From positions 198,611 through 262,610 of the forward strand of contig JANQNB010000018.1 of the NCBI GenBank assembly GCA_028279755.1: a DNA stretch of 64,000 nt, in the 5' to 3' direction. The position numbers were made by a program, and so were the translations under genes. A model generated the notes under the pieces. It was not told the DNA's origin. It saw nothing but the letters and a program-made list of their open reading frames with translations, and did no database searches. Shown here in pieces: positions 50,623-59,319 of this stretch; position 1 is the first letter of the stretch, and each line of letters begins with the position of its first letter. This DNA is from Candidatus Nanoarchaeia archaeon. Its GTDB lineage: Archaea > Nanobdellota > Nanobdellia > Woesearchaeales > UBA525.

Positions 50623-51642
50623 ATGCCCAAGAAACGACTGTATCGTTCGCAACAGGACAAGATGATCGCCGGCGTGTGCGGCGGCATCGCAGAGTACTTC
50701 GATTGGGACCCGGTCTGGGTCCGCCTCGCTGCAGTGCTCCTGGTCTTCATGCATGGCTTCGGCCTCATCGCCTACATCGTGTGCTGGATCGTCATCCCGA
50801 AGAATCCGAACCAGACACCAAAGGAGAAGGACAAGACGAAAAAGGAAAAAACAAAAAGCACAGCAAGAAAAGCTGAGAAGGCACATGCTACGCCTGTACC
50901 TCCTCCACGAAAAAGCCACGGCGTTCTCTTAACGATCATCATCATTCTCCTTGTGCTCATCCTTGTTGCCGGCCTCGGCGTTGCCGCGCAATTCCTGTTC
51001 TGCGAAGCAGGCAGCGGCAATCTCGCCCAGGAAACACGCGACCATCAAGACTTCACTGAAGTCGAGCTCGCAGGCAGCGGCGACCTGCTCATCACGCAGG
51101 GCGAGAATTACAGCGTCGTGATCGAGACCGACGACAATCTCCTTGGCCTGTACGAGACACGGGTGCGCGGCGACACGCTCGAGATTCATCCGAAACGGAT
51201 CGGCTGCATCAGGAAAAGCTCAGGCCTGACAGTCTACGTCACCATGCCGGAAGTGGAAGGCTTCAGCATCGCTGGCAGCGGCACAGTGAAAGGCGAAGAA
51301 CTCACTGCTGACGAACTCAGCGTCGAGATAGCAGGGAGCGGCACCGCCTACCTCGACGTGAACGTCACGCGATTAGAAACTGAAATAGCGGGAAGTGGCG
51401 ACGCCTATCTCAGCGGCACAGCGAAACACCACGAGATCAACATCGCTGGCAGCGGGGACATCCACGCCTTCTCGCTCGAAACCGAAACAACAGACGTGGA
51501 CATCGCTGGCAGCGGCGACGCAGAGCTCACTGTGGAGCGCGAACTCGACGTGAACATTGCTGGCAGCGGCGACATCCGCTACAAGGGGACGCCGCATGTC
51601 AGCCAGAGCGTTGCCGGCAGCGGCGACATCCAGCAAGTATAG
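50623..51642 (+). CDS. PspC-domain membrane protein with GIN (DUF2807) adhesin-like domain
   Basis: 339 residues, with GAGGTGA 4-5 nt before the ATG. Residues 1-62 are a PspC domain (KRLYRSQQDKMIAGVCGGIA, EYFDWDPVWVRLAAVLLVFM). A basic linker (to about 100) and a second helix (VLLTIIIILLVLILVAGLGV) follow. The outer part is a right-handed beta-solenoid GIN domain with repeated IAGSGD turns (about seven). PspC senses envelope stress in bacteria. The fusion to a GIN domain occurs in bacterial phage-shock-like loci too. Confidence 0.93.
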   Translation: MPKKRLYRSQQDKMIAGVCGGIAEYFDWDPVWVRLAAVLLVFMHGFGLIAYIVCWIVIPKNPNQTPKEKDKTKKEKTKSTARKAEKAHATPVPPPRKSHGVLLTIIIILLVLILVAGLGVAAQFLFCEAGSGNLAQETRDHQDFTEVELAGSGDLLITQGENYSVVIETDDNLLGLYETRVRGDTLEIHPKRIGCIRKSSGLTVYVTMPEVEGFSIAGSGTVKGEELTADELSVEIAGSGTAYLDVNVTRLETEIAGSGDAYLSGTAKHHEINIAGSGDIHAFSLETETTDVDIAGSGDAELTVERELDVNIAGSGDIRYKGTPHVSQSVAGSGDIQQV

Positions 51643-51690
51643 CCGAAACCTTTTTAATCCTCGTTCTTCGGGAAGCAGTGAGGTGATAGC

Positions 51691-51969
51691 ATGGCATGTG
51701 CGAATGTGTTCGTAACGATCTTAGCGCTACTGACCTTTGCCTTTGTGGTCTGGCCGAACTGGGGCGGGGACACTGCAACGAACTGGGTTGTCGGGCTCTC
51801 GATGCTCTTCATCATCCTCAGCGTCTGGGGCGGCATGAAGTGTCGCTGCACTGACATGTGCGAGACAAAACCTGCGCCGACGCCAGTGATGACAACAGCG
51901 CCGAAACGCAAGGCTGTCAAGCGAAAGCCGACGAAGAAGAAAACTACTAAGAAGCGAAAGAAGCGTTAA
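51691..51969 (+). CDS. Small two-TM protein with basic tail
   Basis: 92 residues, with GAGGTGAT 4-5 nt before the ATG. Two helices (VFVTILALLTFAFVVWP; WVVGLSMLFIILSVWGG) are followed by KCRCTDMC and a Lys/Arg/Thr/Pro tail (KAVKRKPTKKKTTKKRKKR) like a histone tail. The tail would face the cytosol and could bind DNA or ribosomes. It is probably in one transcript with the PspC-GIN gene 48 nt upstream. Confidence 0.8.
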   Translation: MACANVFVTILALLTFAFVVWPNWGGDTATNWVVGLSMLFIILSVWGGMKCRCTDMCETKPAPTPVMTTAPKRKAVKRKPTKKKTTKKRKKR

Positions 51970-51975
51970 ACACTT

Positions 51976-52152
51976 TCACTTTTTCTTGATCTTTTTCAAG
52001 CGCCGATAGAGAGCCATCGCGTGATCGCATGGCGCGCCATGCTGCGAGCAATTGCCGGTGCAACATCCCAGGTGCACCATGCCCTGATGCGCGCATGACA
52101 AGACCCTATCCGGGCTTTCGTGAAAAGCGTTCTCACAAATCTTGCATTCCAT
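51976..52152 (-). CDS. Small Cys/His zinc-finger protein
   Basis: 58 residues from ATG 52152, with GAGGTG 6 nt upstream. Ligands: CKICENAFHE, CAHQGMVHLGCC, CSQHGAPCDH, i.e. eight cysteines or histidines in a RING/treble-clef-like spacing. The C-terminus is RRLKKIKKK. Could be a protein-interaction or nucleic-acid-binding finger. Unrecognised family. Confidence 0.78.
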   Translation of the reverse strand: MECKICENAFHESPDRVLSCAHQGMVHLGCCTGNCSQHGAPCDHAMALYRRLKKIKKK

Positions 52153-52293
52153 CCCACACACCTCGACAGGCTCTGAGACTGCTGAATATTAATGATTTTC
52201 GGTCACCACACACGTGAACATTCATTTATATACTCCTCCACGATAAACAGGTGGACAAAACTTTATATACCCCCTGCGATTCCTCTTATAGTA

Positions 52294-53757
52294 ATGAGGG
52301 CTAGAGTCTATCAGCCTCGCCCTGTTGAAGAAATACCGCTCTATAGGGGTGTTGGCGAGGCATGGCATACGCTGAAGTATCAGCAGGACAACATGCTGGT
52401 GGCGACACGCACTACAAACGTGCCAGGCGTTGTCGGCAGACTGCGGCAGATCATAGAGCTCACCGATCACCAGGCAGCGGCTATCGGCCAGACAATCGAA
52501 CGGCATATTACTGAAGGACGACAGGCTTTCAGGGCCACTCCGTATTACCTTCGTTTGATGGCTGCAAATCCTTTTGCGCCAGAGTATAACGGACAAGCAG
52601 TTGAGGGAATAGACCCGATCTTCCTGCAGGCAGTGCCAACCCCGGCAGACTTCCACTTCCCTGATGCAGGCCACCACGGCGCCATGGCAGAAGAAAGCCG
52701 GAGCATCGGCGCGGTCTATCAACGCTACTGGGACCGTGTCGCGTTCTTCGTTGCGAACAATGAGAGTTGCCCGGTTCGATGCAAGCATTGCCAGCGCGGC
52801 AACAGCCTCGACGCTGCAAAAGATATTTCGAACCGCGATATAGAACTCGGGCTCGCCTATATCAGGGACAATCCGAACATCGAAGAGGTGCTCGTCACCG
52901 GCGGCGATGCCTTGAATGCCGGGTCGCGTCTTGGCTATGTCCTTGAGCAGTTGAGCCGCATCGATCACATCGAAACGCTTCGCATCGCGACAAGACTGCC
53001 AGTGACGTTGCCAATGGGTGTCACAGACCAAGTGCTCGATACTATTGTGCAAAAAAGCGGCGAGAAGACAGTTTACTTTGTCACACACGCGAATCATCCG
53101 CATGAGATAACCGAGGAGTTTGCAGCTGCTGCTTATCGCATTACCAGTCGTGGCTTCCGATTGCGGAACCAGACAGTGCTGCTCAGGCATGTCAATGACG
53201 ATCCCGCGACACTGACACAGCTCTTCAAGGGGCTCTTCAATGCCGGCGTCGATCCCTATTACCTCTTCCAATGTCACAATGAAAGCGGCATCTCGCACCT
53301 GATCACGCCACTACAGCAAGGACAACTGCTGATGCGACTTGTTCAAGGCACTCGAGGGACGACCCTGCCGAAATTCAGGATGAACGCGGCTGGCGGCGCT
53401 GGGAAAGTCAATTGCGAGCCCAGCGGGGTGGGTGAAGAACTGTCTGACCTGGAAGTCCTTGGGGGATCGCAGCGCGTTCTGCATGGTTGGGATAGCAGAA
53501 TCCACCATCGTGTCGAAGAGCTTGGCGCAGCGACAAGTGCACAGTTCAAGGCAAGTGTCAGCGCCATGAGGGCGTTCGGCTGGGACGACTATCGACCATG
53601 CGTCATCCTTCGTGATAGAGGTGACAAAGTCACTAATCTTGGCGGTCTCAAAAAACTCGAAAGACTTCTCGAGGAAAAACGGCAGAAGGAACGTGCTACG
53701 AAGCTTGGCTTCCAAGAGCCGCATATCACCAACCCGGCAACAGAGTGGGTGCACTAG
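52294..53757 (+). CDS. KamA-family radical SAM aminomutase-like protein
   Basis: 487 residues, leaderless: CTTTATATACC is about 27 nt before ATG 52294. The radical-SAM cluster is CPVRCKHCQRGN (about residues 164-175; CxxxCxxC). VLVTGGDALNAGSRLGYVLE and HIETLRIATRLPVTLP follow the lysine 2,3-aminomutase pattern. YYLFQCHNESGISHLITPLQ and NAAGGAGKVN match the PLP-lysine region (GGGGKIP in KamA). It may make beta-lysine or modify a protein lysine. The C-terminal 80 residues differ from known KamA, so the substrate is uncertain. Confidence 0.92.
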   Translation: MRARVYQPRPVEEIPLYRGVGEAWHTLKYQQDNMLVATRTTNVPGVVGRLRQIIELTDHQAAAIGQTIERHITEGRQAFRATPYYLRLMAANPFAPEYNGQAVEGIDPIFLQAVPTPADFHFPDAGHHGAMAEESRSIGAVYQRYWDRVAFFVANNESCPVRCKHCQRGNSLDAAKDISNRDIELGLAYIRDNPNIEEVLVTGGDALNAGSRLGYVLEQLSRIDHIETLRIATRLPVTLPMGVTDQVLDTIVQKSGEKTVYFVTHANHPHEITEEFAAAAYRITSRGFRLRNQTVLLRHVNDDPATLTQLFKGLFNAGVDPYYLFQCHNESGISHLITPLQQGQLLMRLVQGTRGTTLPKFRMNAAGGAGKVNCEPSGVGEELSDLEVLGGSQRVLHGWDSRIHHRVEELGAATSAQFKASVSAMRAFGWDDYRPCVILRDRGDKVTNLGGLKKLERLLEEKRQKERATKLGFQEPHITNPATEWVH

Positions 53758-54653
53758 TTCTGTGGAATGTTTTTGCACTCCTCTCGCTTTTCGTACCCAG
53801 TGATCCTGTCGCACACGTCGTGCTCCTCGCCGCGATAGTTCACGTAGTAATAGAAGCAGTCGTCACGCTCAGCGCCGCCTAGTCGCTCACAGGCATCCGG
53901 ATTCCGTGATTCTTGCGCGACCCGGCCGACGCAGCTTTTCCGTTCGTAATCATCGTTGATCTCCATGCAGGTTGTCGCTTCCAGTTTTTCTTGTGCAACG
54001 CGCCGCACGCAGGTATCCCATTCTTCGTCATACTCTTCACTGCTTGGGAGGTCCTGGCACTCTTCAAGGGTCTCGGCTGACAGATAGACGCAATGCACAT
54101 AATCTTTTTCTTCGCCGGACATGAGCTCGTAACACTTCTCCTCGCCGTGCTCCATCGCCACGCCAGTGATGCAGTTGGTCTTGTCGAAACCAGTCATGTC
54201 TTCGCACAATGTCTCTTCGCCAGTCTCCTTCGCCACCATGGTGATGCAATCCACCTGGACGTTGTCATCCTCGATATCATAACACGTGTGCACATTATAA
54301 TCGAACGACGCGATCTTGATGAGGCAGCCATCCTTGTCCTCAAGATGCTCGCACACGCTCCGGTCGCCGGTCGCGGCAGCCACGTCATAGTAACACAGCT
54401 CGCTTGTCGATTCCTGCTCGATCATGTGGCAGATCTCGACGTTCTTCTCTGCTTCTGCCATCCTGCGCATGCACTTCCAGGTGCGCCAGTAATTGTACGA
54501 ACCATCGTCGCGCACCTCTGCCAGGAGCTTGCAGTTCTCGGGATCGCCGGTCTTGACAGCGGCAGTCACTTCCTCGTCATCCAGGAGAAAGTCGAAACAG
54601 CCCGGAACCAAGCACAGAAGTATGAGCGCAATAAGGAACCGCTTCACCACCAT
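53754..54653 (-). CDS. Cys-repeat lipoprotein
   Basis: About 299 residues from ATG 54653 (GTTAAAAAGG about 28 nt upstream). Signal RFLIALILLCLVPGC with lipobox. The mature part repeats a unit of about 30 residues containing 'C..i....  ..C...vA..tg....Ce' (for example CYYDVAAATGDRSVCEHLED, CITMVAKETGEETLCEDM, CVRRVAQEKLEATTCMEIN). It is a solenoid-like helical repeat with disulfides. The type recurs in DPANN exported proteins. It overlaps the KamA gene by 4 nt. Confidence 0.85.
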   Translation of the reverse strand: MVVKRFLIALILLCLVPGCFDFLLDDEEVTAAVKTGDPENCKLLAEVRDDGSYNYWRTWKCMRRMAEAEKNVEICHMIEQESTSELCYYDVAAATGDRSVCEHLEDKDGCLIKIASFDYNVHTCYDIEDDNVQVDCITMVAKETGEETLCEDMTGFDKTNCITGVAMEHGEEKCYELMSGEEKDYVHCVYLSAETLEECQDLPSSEEYDEEWDTCVRRVAQEKLEATTCMEINDDYERKSCVGRVAQESRNPDACERLGGAERDDCFYYYVNYRGEEHDVCDRITGYEKREECKNIPQN

Positions 54654-54670
54654 CACCCTGTTGGGAGAAA

Positions 54671-55018
54671 TCACGCGACCTTTTTAACAGTATCTGGTAG
54701 CTGCACGACAGTATACTCATACCCGAAGAAGCCGGGCGGGCCATATGTAATCGTGTCTTCGCCAAGCTGCACACTAAAATCCAGGCCGCGCATCCGCGGA
54801 CCGCGCGGCGCGGTCAGGCGACGAACCACGCCAGCCTCGATCTTCCGCCCGAACACGGTATCGCGGTAATCCAGGGTGATTGTCTCGCCATTGTCCAGTG
54901 CTGTGCGGACGTGAAGGTAGCGCTGACACGCAGCTTCATTGATCTCTGCTTCCAGTCGTTGCCGCCTGCGCAGGACGCGTATCGAAGTCATCCGCCTTCG
55001 AGGTACCTTGCTGTACAT
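54671..55018 (-). CDS. Hypothetical protein
   Basis: 115 residues. GTTCAAATAC is about 27 nt upstream of the ATG at 55018, giving a leaderless start. A basic N-terminus (YSKVPRRRMTSIRVLRRRQR) leads to a beta-rich part (TALDNGETITLDYRDTVFGR; GLDFSVQLGEDTITYGPPGF). The promoter of the Cys-repeat lipoprotein lies at its 3' end. Not recognised. Confidence 0.65.
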   Translation of the reverse strand: MYSKVPRRRMTSIRVLRRRQRLEAEINEAACQRYLHVRTALDNGETITLDYRDTVFGRKIEAGVVRRLTAPRGPRMRGLDFSVQLGEDTITYGPPGFFGYEYTVVQLPDTVKKVA

Positions 55019-55089
55019 AATGCTGACGTTAGTATTTGAACACTTTTATTTTTTTCTATATGGAAAGATAATCACAATAAAAAAAGGGC

Positions 55090-55503
55090 CTAGCTTTGAT
55101 TGGGTCCGAAGACCGGCATGCGAGCGTCGACAACACCTGCGCCTTTCATGTAGCTGCCGCCAGGGATCAAGGAGCACTGGCTGGGGATTTGCTCTAGGAA
55201 GTCCTCAAGACCGAAGATCCTGATGAATGGATCGCGCTTACCATCGCGGAGCCCTGCGAAAAACCACTCACGCCCCTGGGTGATTGCGTTGTGCACTGCA
55301 GGAACTGCCTGCATTGAGTGCCAATAGTGGGATTCGAACGAACGAGGCATCCGAGAGAAGCGCGCTGCATGGATGTATCCTTGCCTGTGCGGTGAGATGT
55401 GACGCCGTAAGCGGTAGACTTCTTGCTCGTAGATGAGTTCGATCCATTGATTATGGGCACTTGTCGCGTCAGGATGCGGACCTGCATCGATAATCCATGC
55501 CAT
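55090..55503 (-). CDS. Hypothetical protein
   Basis: 137 residues from ATG 55503; CCTTAAATTC lies about 27 nt upstream, making this start preferable to ATG 55551. It starts MAWIIDAGPHPDATSAHNQW and has HISPHRQGYIHAARFSRMPR and SHYWHSMQAVPAVHNAITQG. It is rich in His, Arg and aromatic residues. No known motif seen. The gene before it on the other strand starts in the same AT-rich intergenic region. Confidence 0.65.
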   Translation of the reverse strand: MAWIIDAGPHPDATSAHNQWIELIYEQEVYRLRRHISPHRQGYIHAARFSRMPRSFESHYWHSMQAVPAVHNAITQGREWFFAGLRDGKRDPFIRIFGLEDFLEQIPSQCSLIPGGSYMKGAGVVDARMPVFGPNQS

Positions 55504-55620
55504 ACGCTCAGGAATGGTGGGGAAGAATTTAAGGCTTTGCTCACAAAACATTGATTTAAACCACCAATTAGTAGTTACAAATAGATATATTTATAAAGGG
55601 CTTGGTGTTCGAACCTTCAT

Positions 55621-56331
55621 ATGAATTCGAAGGAAGAGCGCTGGCTGTTCAAGTACGGCAAGGCGTTAGGACTCGACTTTGGAGAGACTCTTGGCTCCAT
55701 CTGGTGGCGCTGGGACGCAGACAAAGCAGCTGCCTACCTCTTGGACAAAGCGCCTGAGCAGGTGACAGAAGCTGGCCCAGGTGTGTTTGCCATCAAACAA
55801 CGCAAGCACCACATCGACGGCACGACAGGTCCGGCCAAGCAGCGCATCAGAGCCCGCTTGCCTGCAGGATTGCATGTCCTCGCAACCGTGTCTGACGAAT
55901 CGATCGCCCTCTACAGCTTCACGCCTGAACATCACAGCCCTGCCGCTCTGCGCGCATTGACAGACCAGGCCACGCACGCAGTGCTGCTCGCGCCCTACAC
56001 TGCGCAAGGGTATCCGACTGCGCGGCACGCCATCAGCAATGCCTGGCGGCACGAAGTCATCGACGGAAGATTTTCAGAACATGACGGCTACCAGTTCGGC
56101 ATCATGGTCCCGCATCGCTTCTACGGCCCAGAATATTCGGGGCAAGCGCCCAAGACTGAGATGGTTATCGAGCTCTCAATTGCAGACGCTCTTGTCAAAG
56201 GCGTGCGGGCGCCAGCGCTGAAAAAGGCTGACAACTTCGGGCGGCACAGGCCAACTGCGCGCTATGCGCCCAATCAGTACTTCGAGCTCCGCAATATGCG
56301 CGAAGCGCTCCGAGAACGGCGGAAACGTTAA
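55621..56331 (+). CDS. Hypothetical protein
   Basis: 236 residues, leaderless (ATATTTATAAAGG about 27 nt upstream). It starts MNSKEERWLFKYGKALGLDF. GVFAIKQRKHHIDGTTGPAK and RARLPAGLHVLATVSDESIA suggest an alpha/beta domain; the C-terminus is basic. The next gene (56360) begins 28 nt later with its own TATA. They may be functionally linked. Not recognised. Confidence 0.75.
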   Translation: MNSKEERWLFKYGKALGLDFGETLGSIWWRWDADKAAAYLLDKAPEQVTEAGPGVFAIKQRKHHIDGTTGPAKQRIRARLPAGLHVLATVSDESIALYSFTPEHHSPAALRALTDQATHAVLLAPYTAQGYPTARHAISNAWRHEVIDGRFSEHDGYQFGIMVPHRFYGPEYSGQAPKTEMVIELSIADALVKGVRAPALKKADNFGRHRPTARYAPNQYFELRNMREALRERRKR

Positions 56332-56359
56332 AAACTACTCTTGAGTTCTCCACTCGGAA

Positions 56360-57394
56360 ATGGTTACCACACTCATCCTGGGCGAGGAACACGTGCACCA
56401 AGGCGACCGTGGCCAGCCCACGCTCCTGGTGCAAGGTGCAGGAAGGAAGACCGAGTTCAGGCTTGGCTGGACAACTGGCGACGTGGTCACGACCAGCATG
56501 GCAATCACCAAAGACCTGGTGCACGCACTCCTTGCCTACCAACTCTTCTATGAGGTCGATGATCGAACCTGGAACATGATGGAAGCCTGCGGCCTGGCTG
56601 CACAGCGGGGCGAACCGCTGGTTGAGGCAGAACTCGCGATGCGACAGCTTGGCAGGGAGCGACGAGACAACATCATGCAGCAACGACTCATTATCGACCC
56701 GGTGATCTTCGACAGGATCAAGGACAACCACGGATATTTCGATATGGTGGCGATGGAGCAAGCGATCGAAGACGACAATGTCCTCTACACCCAATCGTTA
56801 GCAGCAGCGCGCACGCGATATTACGATCGTTTCATGTGGGGGCTCGGCGCAGCTCCGGAAGTCCACACAGCATACAGCTACCTTGCCCATCGAGGGCCCT
56901 GGCTCAAAGGCTGGCGACCACGACAAGAAGCAGCAGCCAGCCGCGTCGCAACTGCCTATGTCGCACAAGCAGATGGAGCAGAATTCTATGCGCATCTCGA
57001 ACCCCTTGTCGCTGCATTCACAGACGCAATGAAGGGCCCTTTGGTCGAGACCCTTGAACATTCTGTCTGGCAAGAAGTCAAAGCGAATGCTCGCTTTGTC
57101 GAGGACGCCCTGGAATCTGTCGGACAATTGGCAATGATGCGCGGACGCGCCAAGACGCGTTTCAAATCATACTACCACGCACTCGATCAACTGGTAACGC
57201 TTGCCAGCGACACTGCTGACACGATACGGGGCGTGATGCAAGGCCGGGAGTGCTATGGCATCTCACTGGACGATCACCGGCCAGCGCCAGAAGCAGAAGC
57301 GCTCTGCGAACGGTTCAGCAGCATCCTCACAGAGAAAATGCCGCACTTCTACCGGATGCCGAAGCTCGCGACACCAGTCGTGGGAATCTACTGA
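56360..57394 (+). CDS. Hypothetical helical protein
   Basis: 344 residues starting MVTTLILGEEHVHQGDRGQP. GTTAAAAAC is about 27 nt upstream. The body is largely helical (LVHALLAYQLFYEVDDRTWN; ARTRYYDRFMWGLGAAPEVH; FVEDALESVGQLAMMRGRAK) and ends YRMPKLATPVVGIY. No motif recognised. Convergent with the NikR-like gene, stops 18 nt apart. Confidence 0.75.
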   Translation: MVTTLILGEEHVHQGDRGQPTLLVQGAGRKTEFRLGWTTGDVVTTSMAITKDLVHALLAYQLFYEVDDRTWNMMEACGLAAQRGEPLVEAELAMRQLGRERRDNIMQQRLIIDPVIFDRIKDNHGYFDMVAMEQAIEDDNVLYTQSLAAARTRYYDRFMWGLGAAPEVHTAYSYLAHRGPWLKGWRPRQEAAASRVATAYVAQADGAEFYAHLEPLVAAFTDAMKGPLVETLEHSVWQEVKANARFVEDALESVGQLAMMRGRAKTRFKSYYHALDQLVTLASDTADTIRGVMQGRECYGISLDDHRPAPEAEALCERFSSILTEKMPHFYRMPKLATPVVGIY

Positions 57395-57412
57395 ATGCTT
57401 GAGCACGAGTTC

Positions 57413-57799
57413 TCATGTTCGCACAAACTGCACATAGCGCACGCTCCGACTTCGCTGGAGCTGCTTGAGGATCTTGTCAATGCGTCTTCCCGGGCCATCG
57501 ACAATCAATACCTCAAGGCATTCTTCGCTCTTGGAGAAATGGGTGTGCAACTGCGTCGTCACGAGATGGCTGTGCTTGAGCTCATGCAGGACATCGTCCT
57601 TCTCCTCGTCGTGGACAATGAACAATGCGCCCCGTGCACGACCCTTTAACGGTTCTGCCTTGGCTAATTCGCCGAGATAATGGTCCATCGCCTTGCGCCA
57701 GAACTCGCTGCGTTCCAAACCTTGCTGTTGCCGAGCTGTTTCGTATGTCGAGTAATCGTTTTCCTCGACGCTGAGACTCATGATTTTATGTTTCGTCAT
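57413..57799 (-). CDS. NikR-like ribbon-helix-helix metal regulator
   Basis: 128 residues. Residues 1-45 are a CopG/NikR ribbon-helix-helix (HKIMSLSVEENDYSTYETAR, RSEFWRKAMDHYL). Residues 52-128 are the ACT-like metal-binding domain (RGALFIVHDEEKDDVLHELK). Likely metal ligands are His76/His78, His85 and His87 in QLHTH, and Cys94 in SEECLEV, which line up with the NikR set H, H-x-H, C. It is divergent from a zinc-type ABC transporter and the dyad at 57830-57860, so it likely represses uptake when metal is plentiful. Whether it senses zinc or nickel is open. GGGAGTG is 8 nt before the ATG. Confidence 0.88.
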   Translation of the reverse strand: MTKHKIMSLSVEENDYSTYETARQQQGLERSEFWRKAMDHYLGELAKAEPLKGRARGALFIVHDEEKDDVLHELKHSHLVTTQLHTHFSKSEECLEVLIVDGPGRRIDKILKQLQRSRSVRYVQFVRT

Positions 57800-57829
57800 T
57801 ATTAATTCACTCCCTTTTTTTCCTGGTTT

Positions 57830-57860
57830 GTTATTAAGAAAAGCAATTTAAATTAATAAC
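57830..57860. promoter_or_regulatory. Dyad operator GTTATTAA-N15-TTAATAAC
   Basis: Exact 8-bp inverted arms at 57830-57837 and 57853-57860. The spacing (half-site centres 23 bp apart) is close to the NikR consensus GTATGA-N16-TCATAC (22 bp). The znuA-side TATA (ATTTAAATTA, about 57847-57856) is inside the dyad, so binding would block transcription of the transporter. Confidence 0.65.
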
Positions 57861-57885
57861 TTTTTCGCTTGGCGAGGTGATACCT

Positions 57886-59319
57886 ATGCGTCTCTTAATC
57901 CCACTGATACTGGCGCTGCTTGTTGTGAGCGCCTGCGCCACGAGCGCACCAACTGCGGATGAACTTGTCATTGTCACGAGCATCCATCCCTTGGCAGAAT
58001 TTGCCACAGCAGTTGCAGGCGACCAGGCGAGCGTCACGCCGCTCTTGCCAGCAGGCGCTGAACCGCATACCTGGCAACCCTCTGCCAACGACATCATCCT
58101 GATGGAACAGGCAGACCTGATCCTGCTCGTCGGCGCTGAGTTCGAGCCATGGGCTGAGGACATGCTGGAATCGCTTTCTTCACAGCCACAGGTACTCTAT
58201 CTTGCGGACGACGCGGAGCTGATCGAGAATGAGGACGATGAGCATGAAGAGGGTCACGACGAAGATGGGGATGAGCATGAGGAGGAAGGCGAGCACGCTG
58301 ACGAAGACAATCATGGAGACGCAGGTCATGCCTTCGAATGGGCAGGACTCTTCGCACTGGATGCAGGCGACTATACCTGGACCTTTGCAAAAGTCGATGG
58401 CGAGTATGCTGATCCTGCCATGAAAATGGTCATTCTTGAGACAGATGATACTGATGCTCATGGCATTGAACACGTTGAGGAGACGGCAGAAGAGCTTCTG
58501 ACTGATTCAAGTGCGGAAGAAAAAACTCCTGGGAGTGCGCTTGTGCCAGGTGATATGGCGTACCACCTCAGCTTTGATGAGAATGTCGACATCAGCTCAT
58601 TCACAGTACGAATCGAGCAAAAAGGAAATTATGTCTTTTTCACAGAACATATGCCTTTTGAATTCGAAGCTGATGAGCACTTCTTCAAGGATGCAAGTGG
58701 CACCAATGTGGAACCGCTTGCTGAGGAGCCGGAAACAGGTCATGATCACGGGCACGGTGATCACGATGAAGAGAATGGTCACGATGACCACCACCACGCG
58801 ATTGACCCGCACGTCTGGCTGGACTTCGCGGCTGATGCGCGCTTCCTTGACACCCTTGTCGCGACGCTTTCCGAAGCAGATCCAAGCATGGCAACACGCT
58901 ACGAGCAGAACGCAGCTGCCTATGCGCAAAAACTCGCACTGCTCGATCAATCCTACACAGCCCGGCTTGAAGGCTGCGACGACGAGATCGTCGTGAACCA
59001 CGACGCTTTCGGCTACCTGGCGCGGAACTACGGCTTCGAGCAGCACGCCATTTTCGGCATATCGCCTGAGGATGAGCCCACGCCGCAAGAGCTGGCAGAG
59101 CTGGTCGAGGAGATCCGGGAAGAGGGCATCGCTGTGGTCTACGCAGAAGAGCTGGTGAGCCCGAAAGTGGCAGAAACCCTCGCAGACGAGGCAGGAGCCA
59201 AGGTGCTGCTGCTCAACCCAACTCCTGTCTTAACCCAGGAGCAGATTGATAAAGGAATGACCTTTATCGACGTGATGTATGAAAACCTCGACGCGCTCGA
59301 AGAAGGACTCTGTGCTTAG
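57886..59319 (+). CDS. znuA: Zinc ABC transporter substrate-binding lipoprotein with inserted domain
   Basis: 477 residues from ATG 57886, with GAGGTGAT 5 nt upstream. Lipobox LLVVSAC. The cluster-A-I metal-binding fold has VTSIHPLAEFATAVAG, AEPHTWQPSAND, DPHVWLD, VNHDAFGYLARNYG and a C-terminal GAKVLLLNPTPVLT. Unlike ordinary ZnuA (about 300 aa) it carries about 190 extra residues at about 105-300: a His/Asp/Glu-rich run, a beta-rich module (FEWAGLFALDAGDYTWTFAK ... YHLSFDENVDISSFTVRIEQ) and a second His-rich run ending at about 304. The operon continues with ATPase and permease. Confidence 0.93.
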   Translation: MRLLIPLILALLVVSACATSAPTADELVIVTSIHPLAEFATAVAGDQASVTPLLPAGAEPHTWQPSANDIILMEQADLILLVGAEFEPWAEDMLESLSSQPQVLYLADDAELIENEDDEHEEGHDEDGDEHEEEGEHADEDNHGDAGHAFEWAGLFALDAGDYTWTFAKVDGEYADPAMKMVILETDDTDAHGIEHVEETAEELLTDSSAEEKTPGSALVPGDMAYHLSFDENVDISSFTVRIEQKGNYVFFTEHMPFEFEADEHFFKDASGTNVEPLAEEPETGHDHGHGDHDEENGHDDHHHAIDPHVWLDFAADARFLDTLVATLSEADPSMATRYEQNAAAYAQKLALLDQSYTARLEGCDDEIVVNHDAFGYLARNYGFEQHAIFGISPEDEPTPQELAELVEEIREEGIAVVYAEELVSPKVAETLADEAGAKVLLLNPTPVLTQEQIDKGMTFIDVMYENLDALEEGLCA

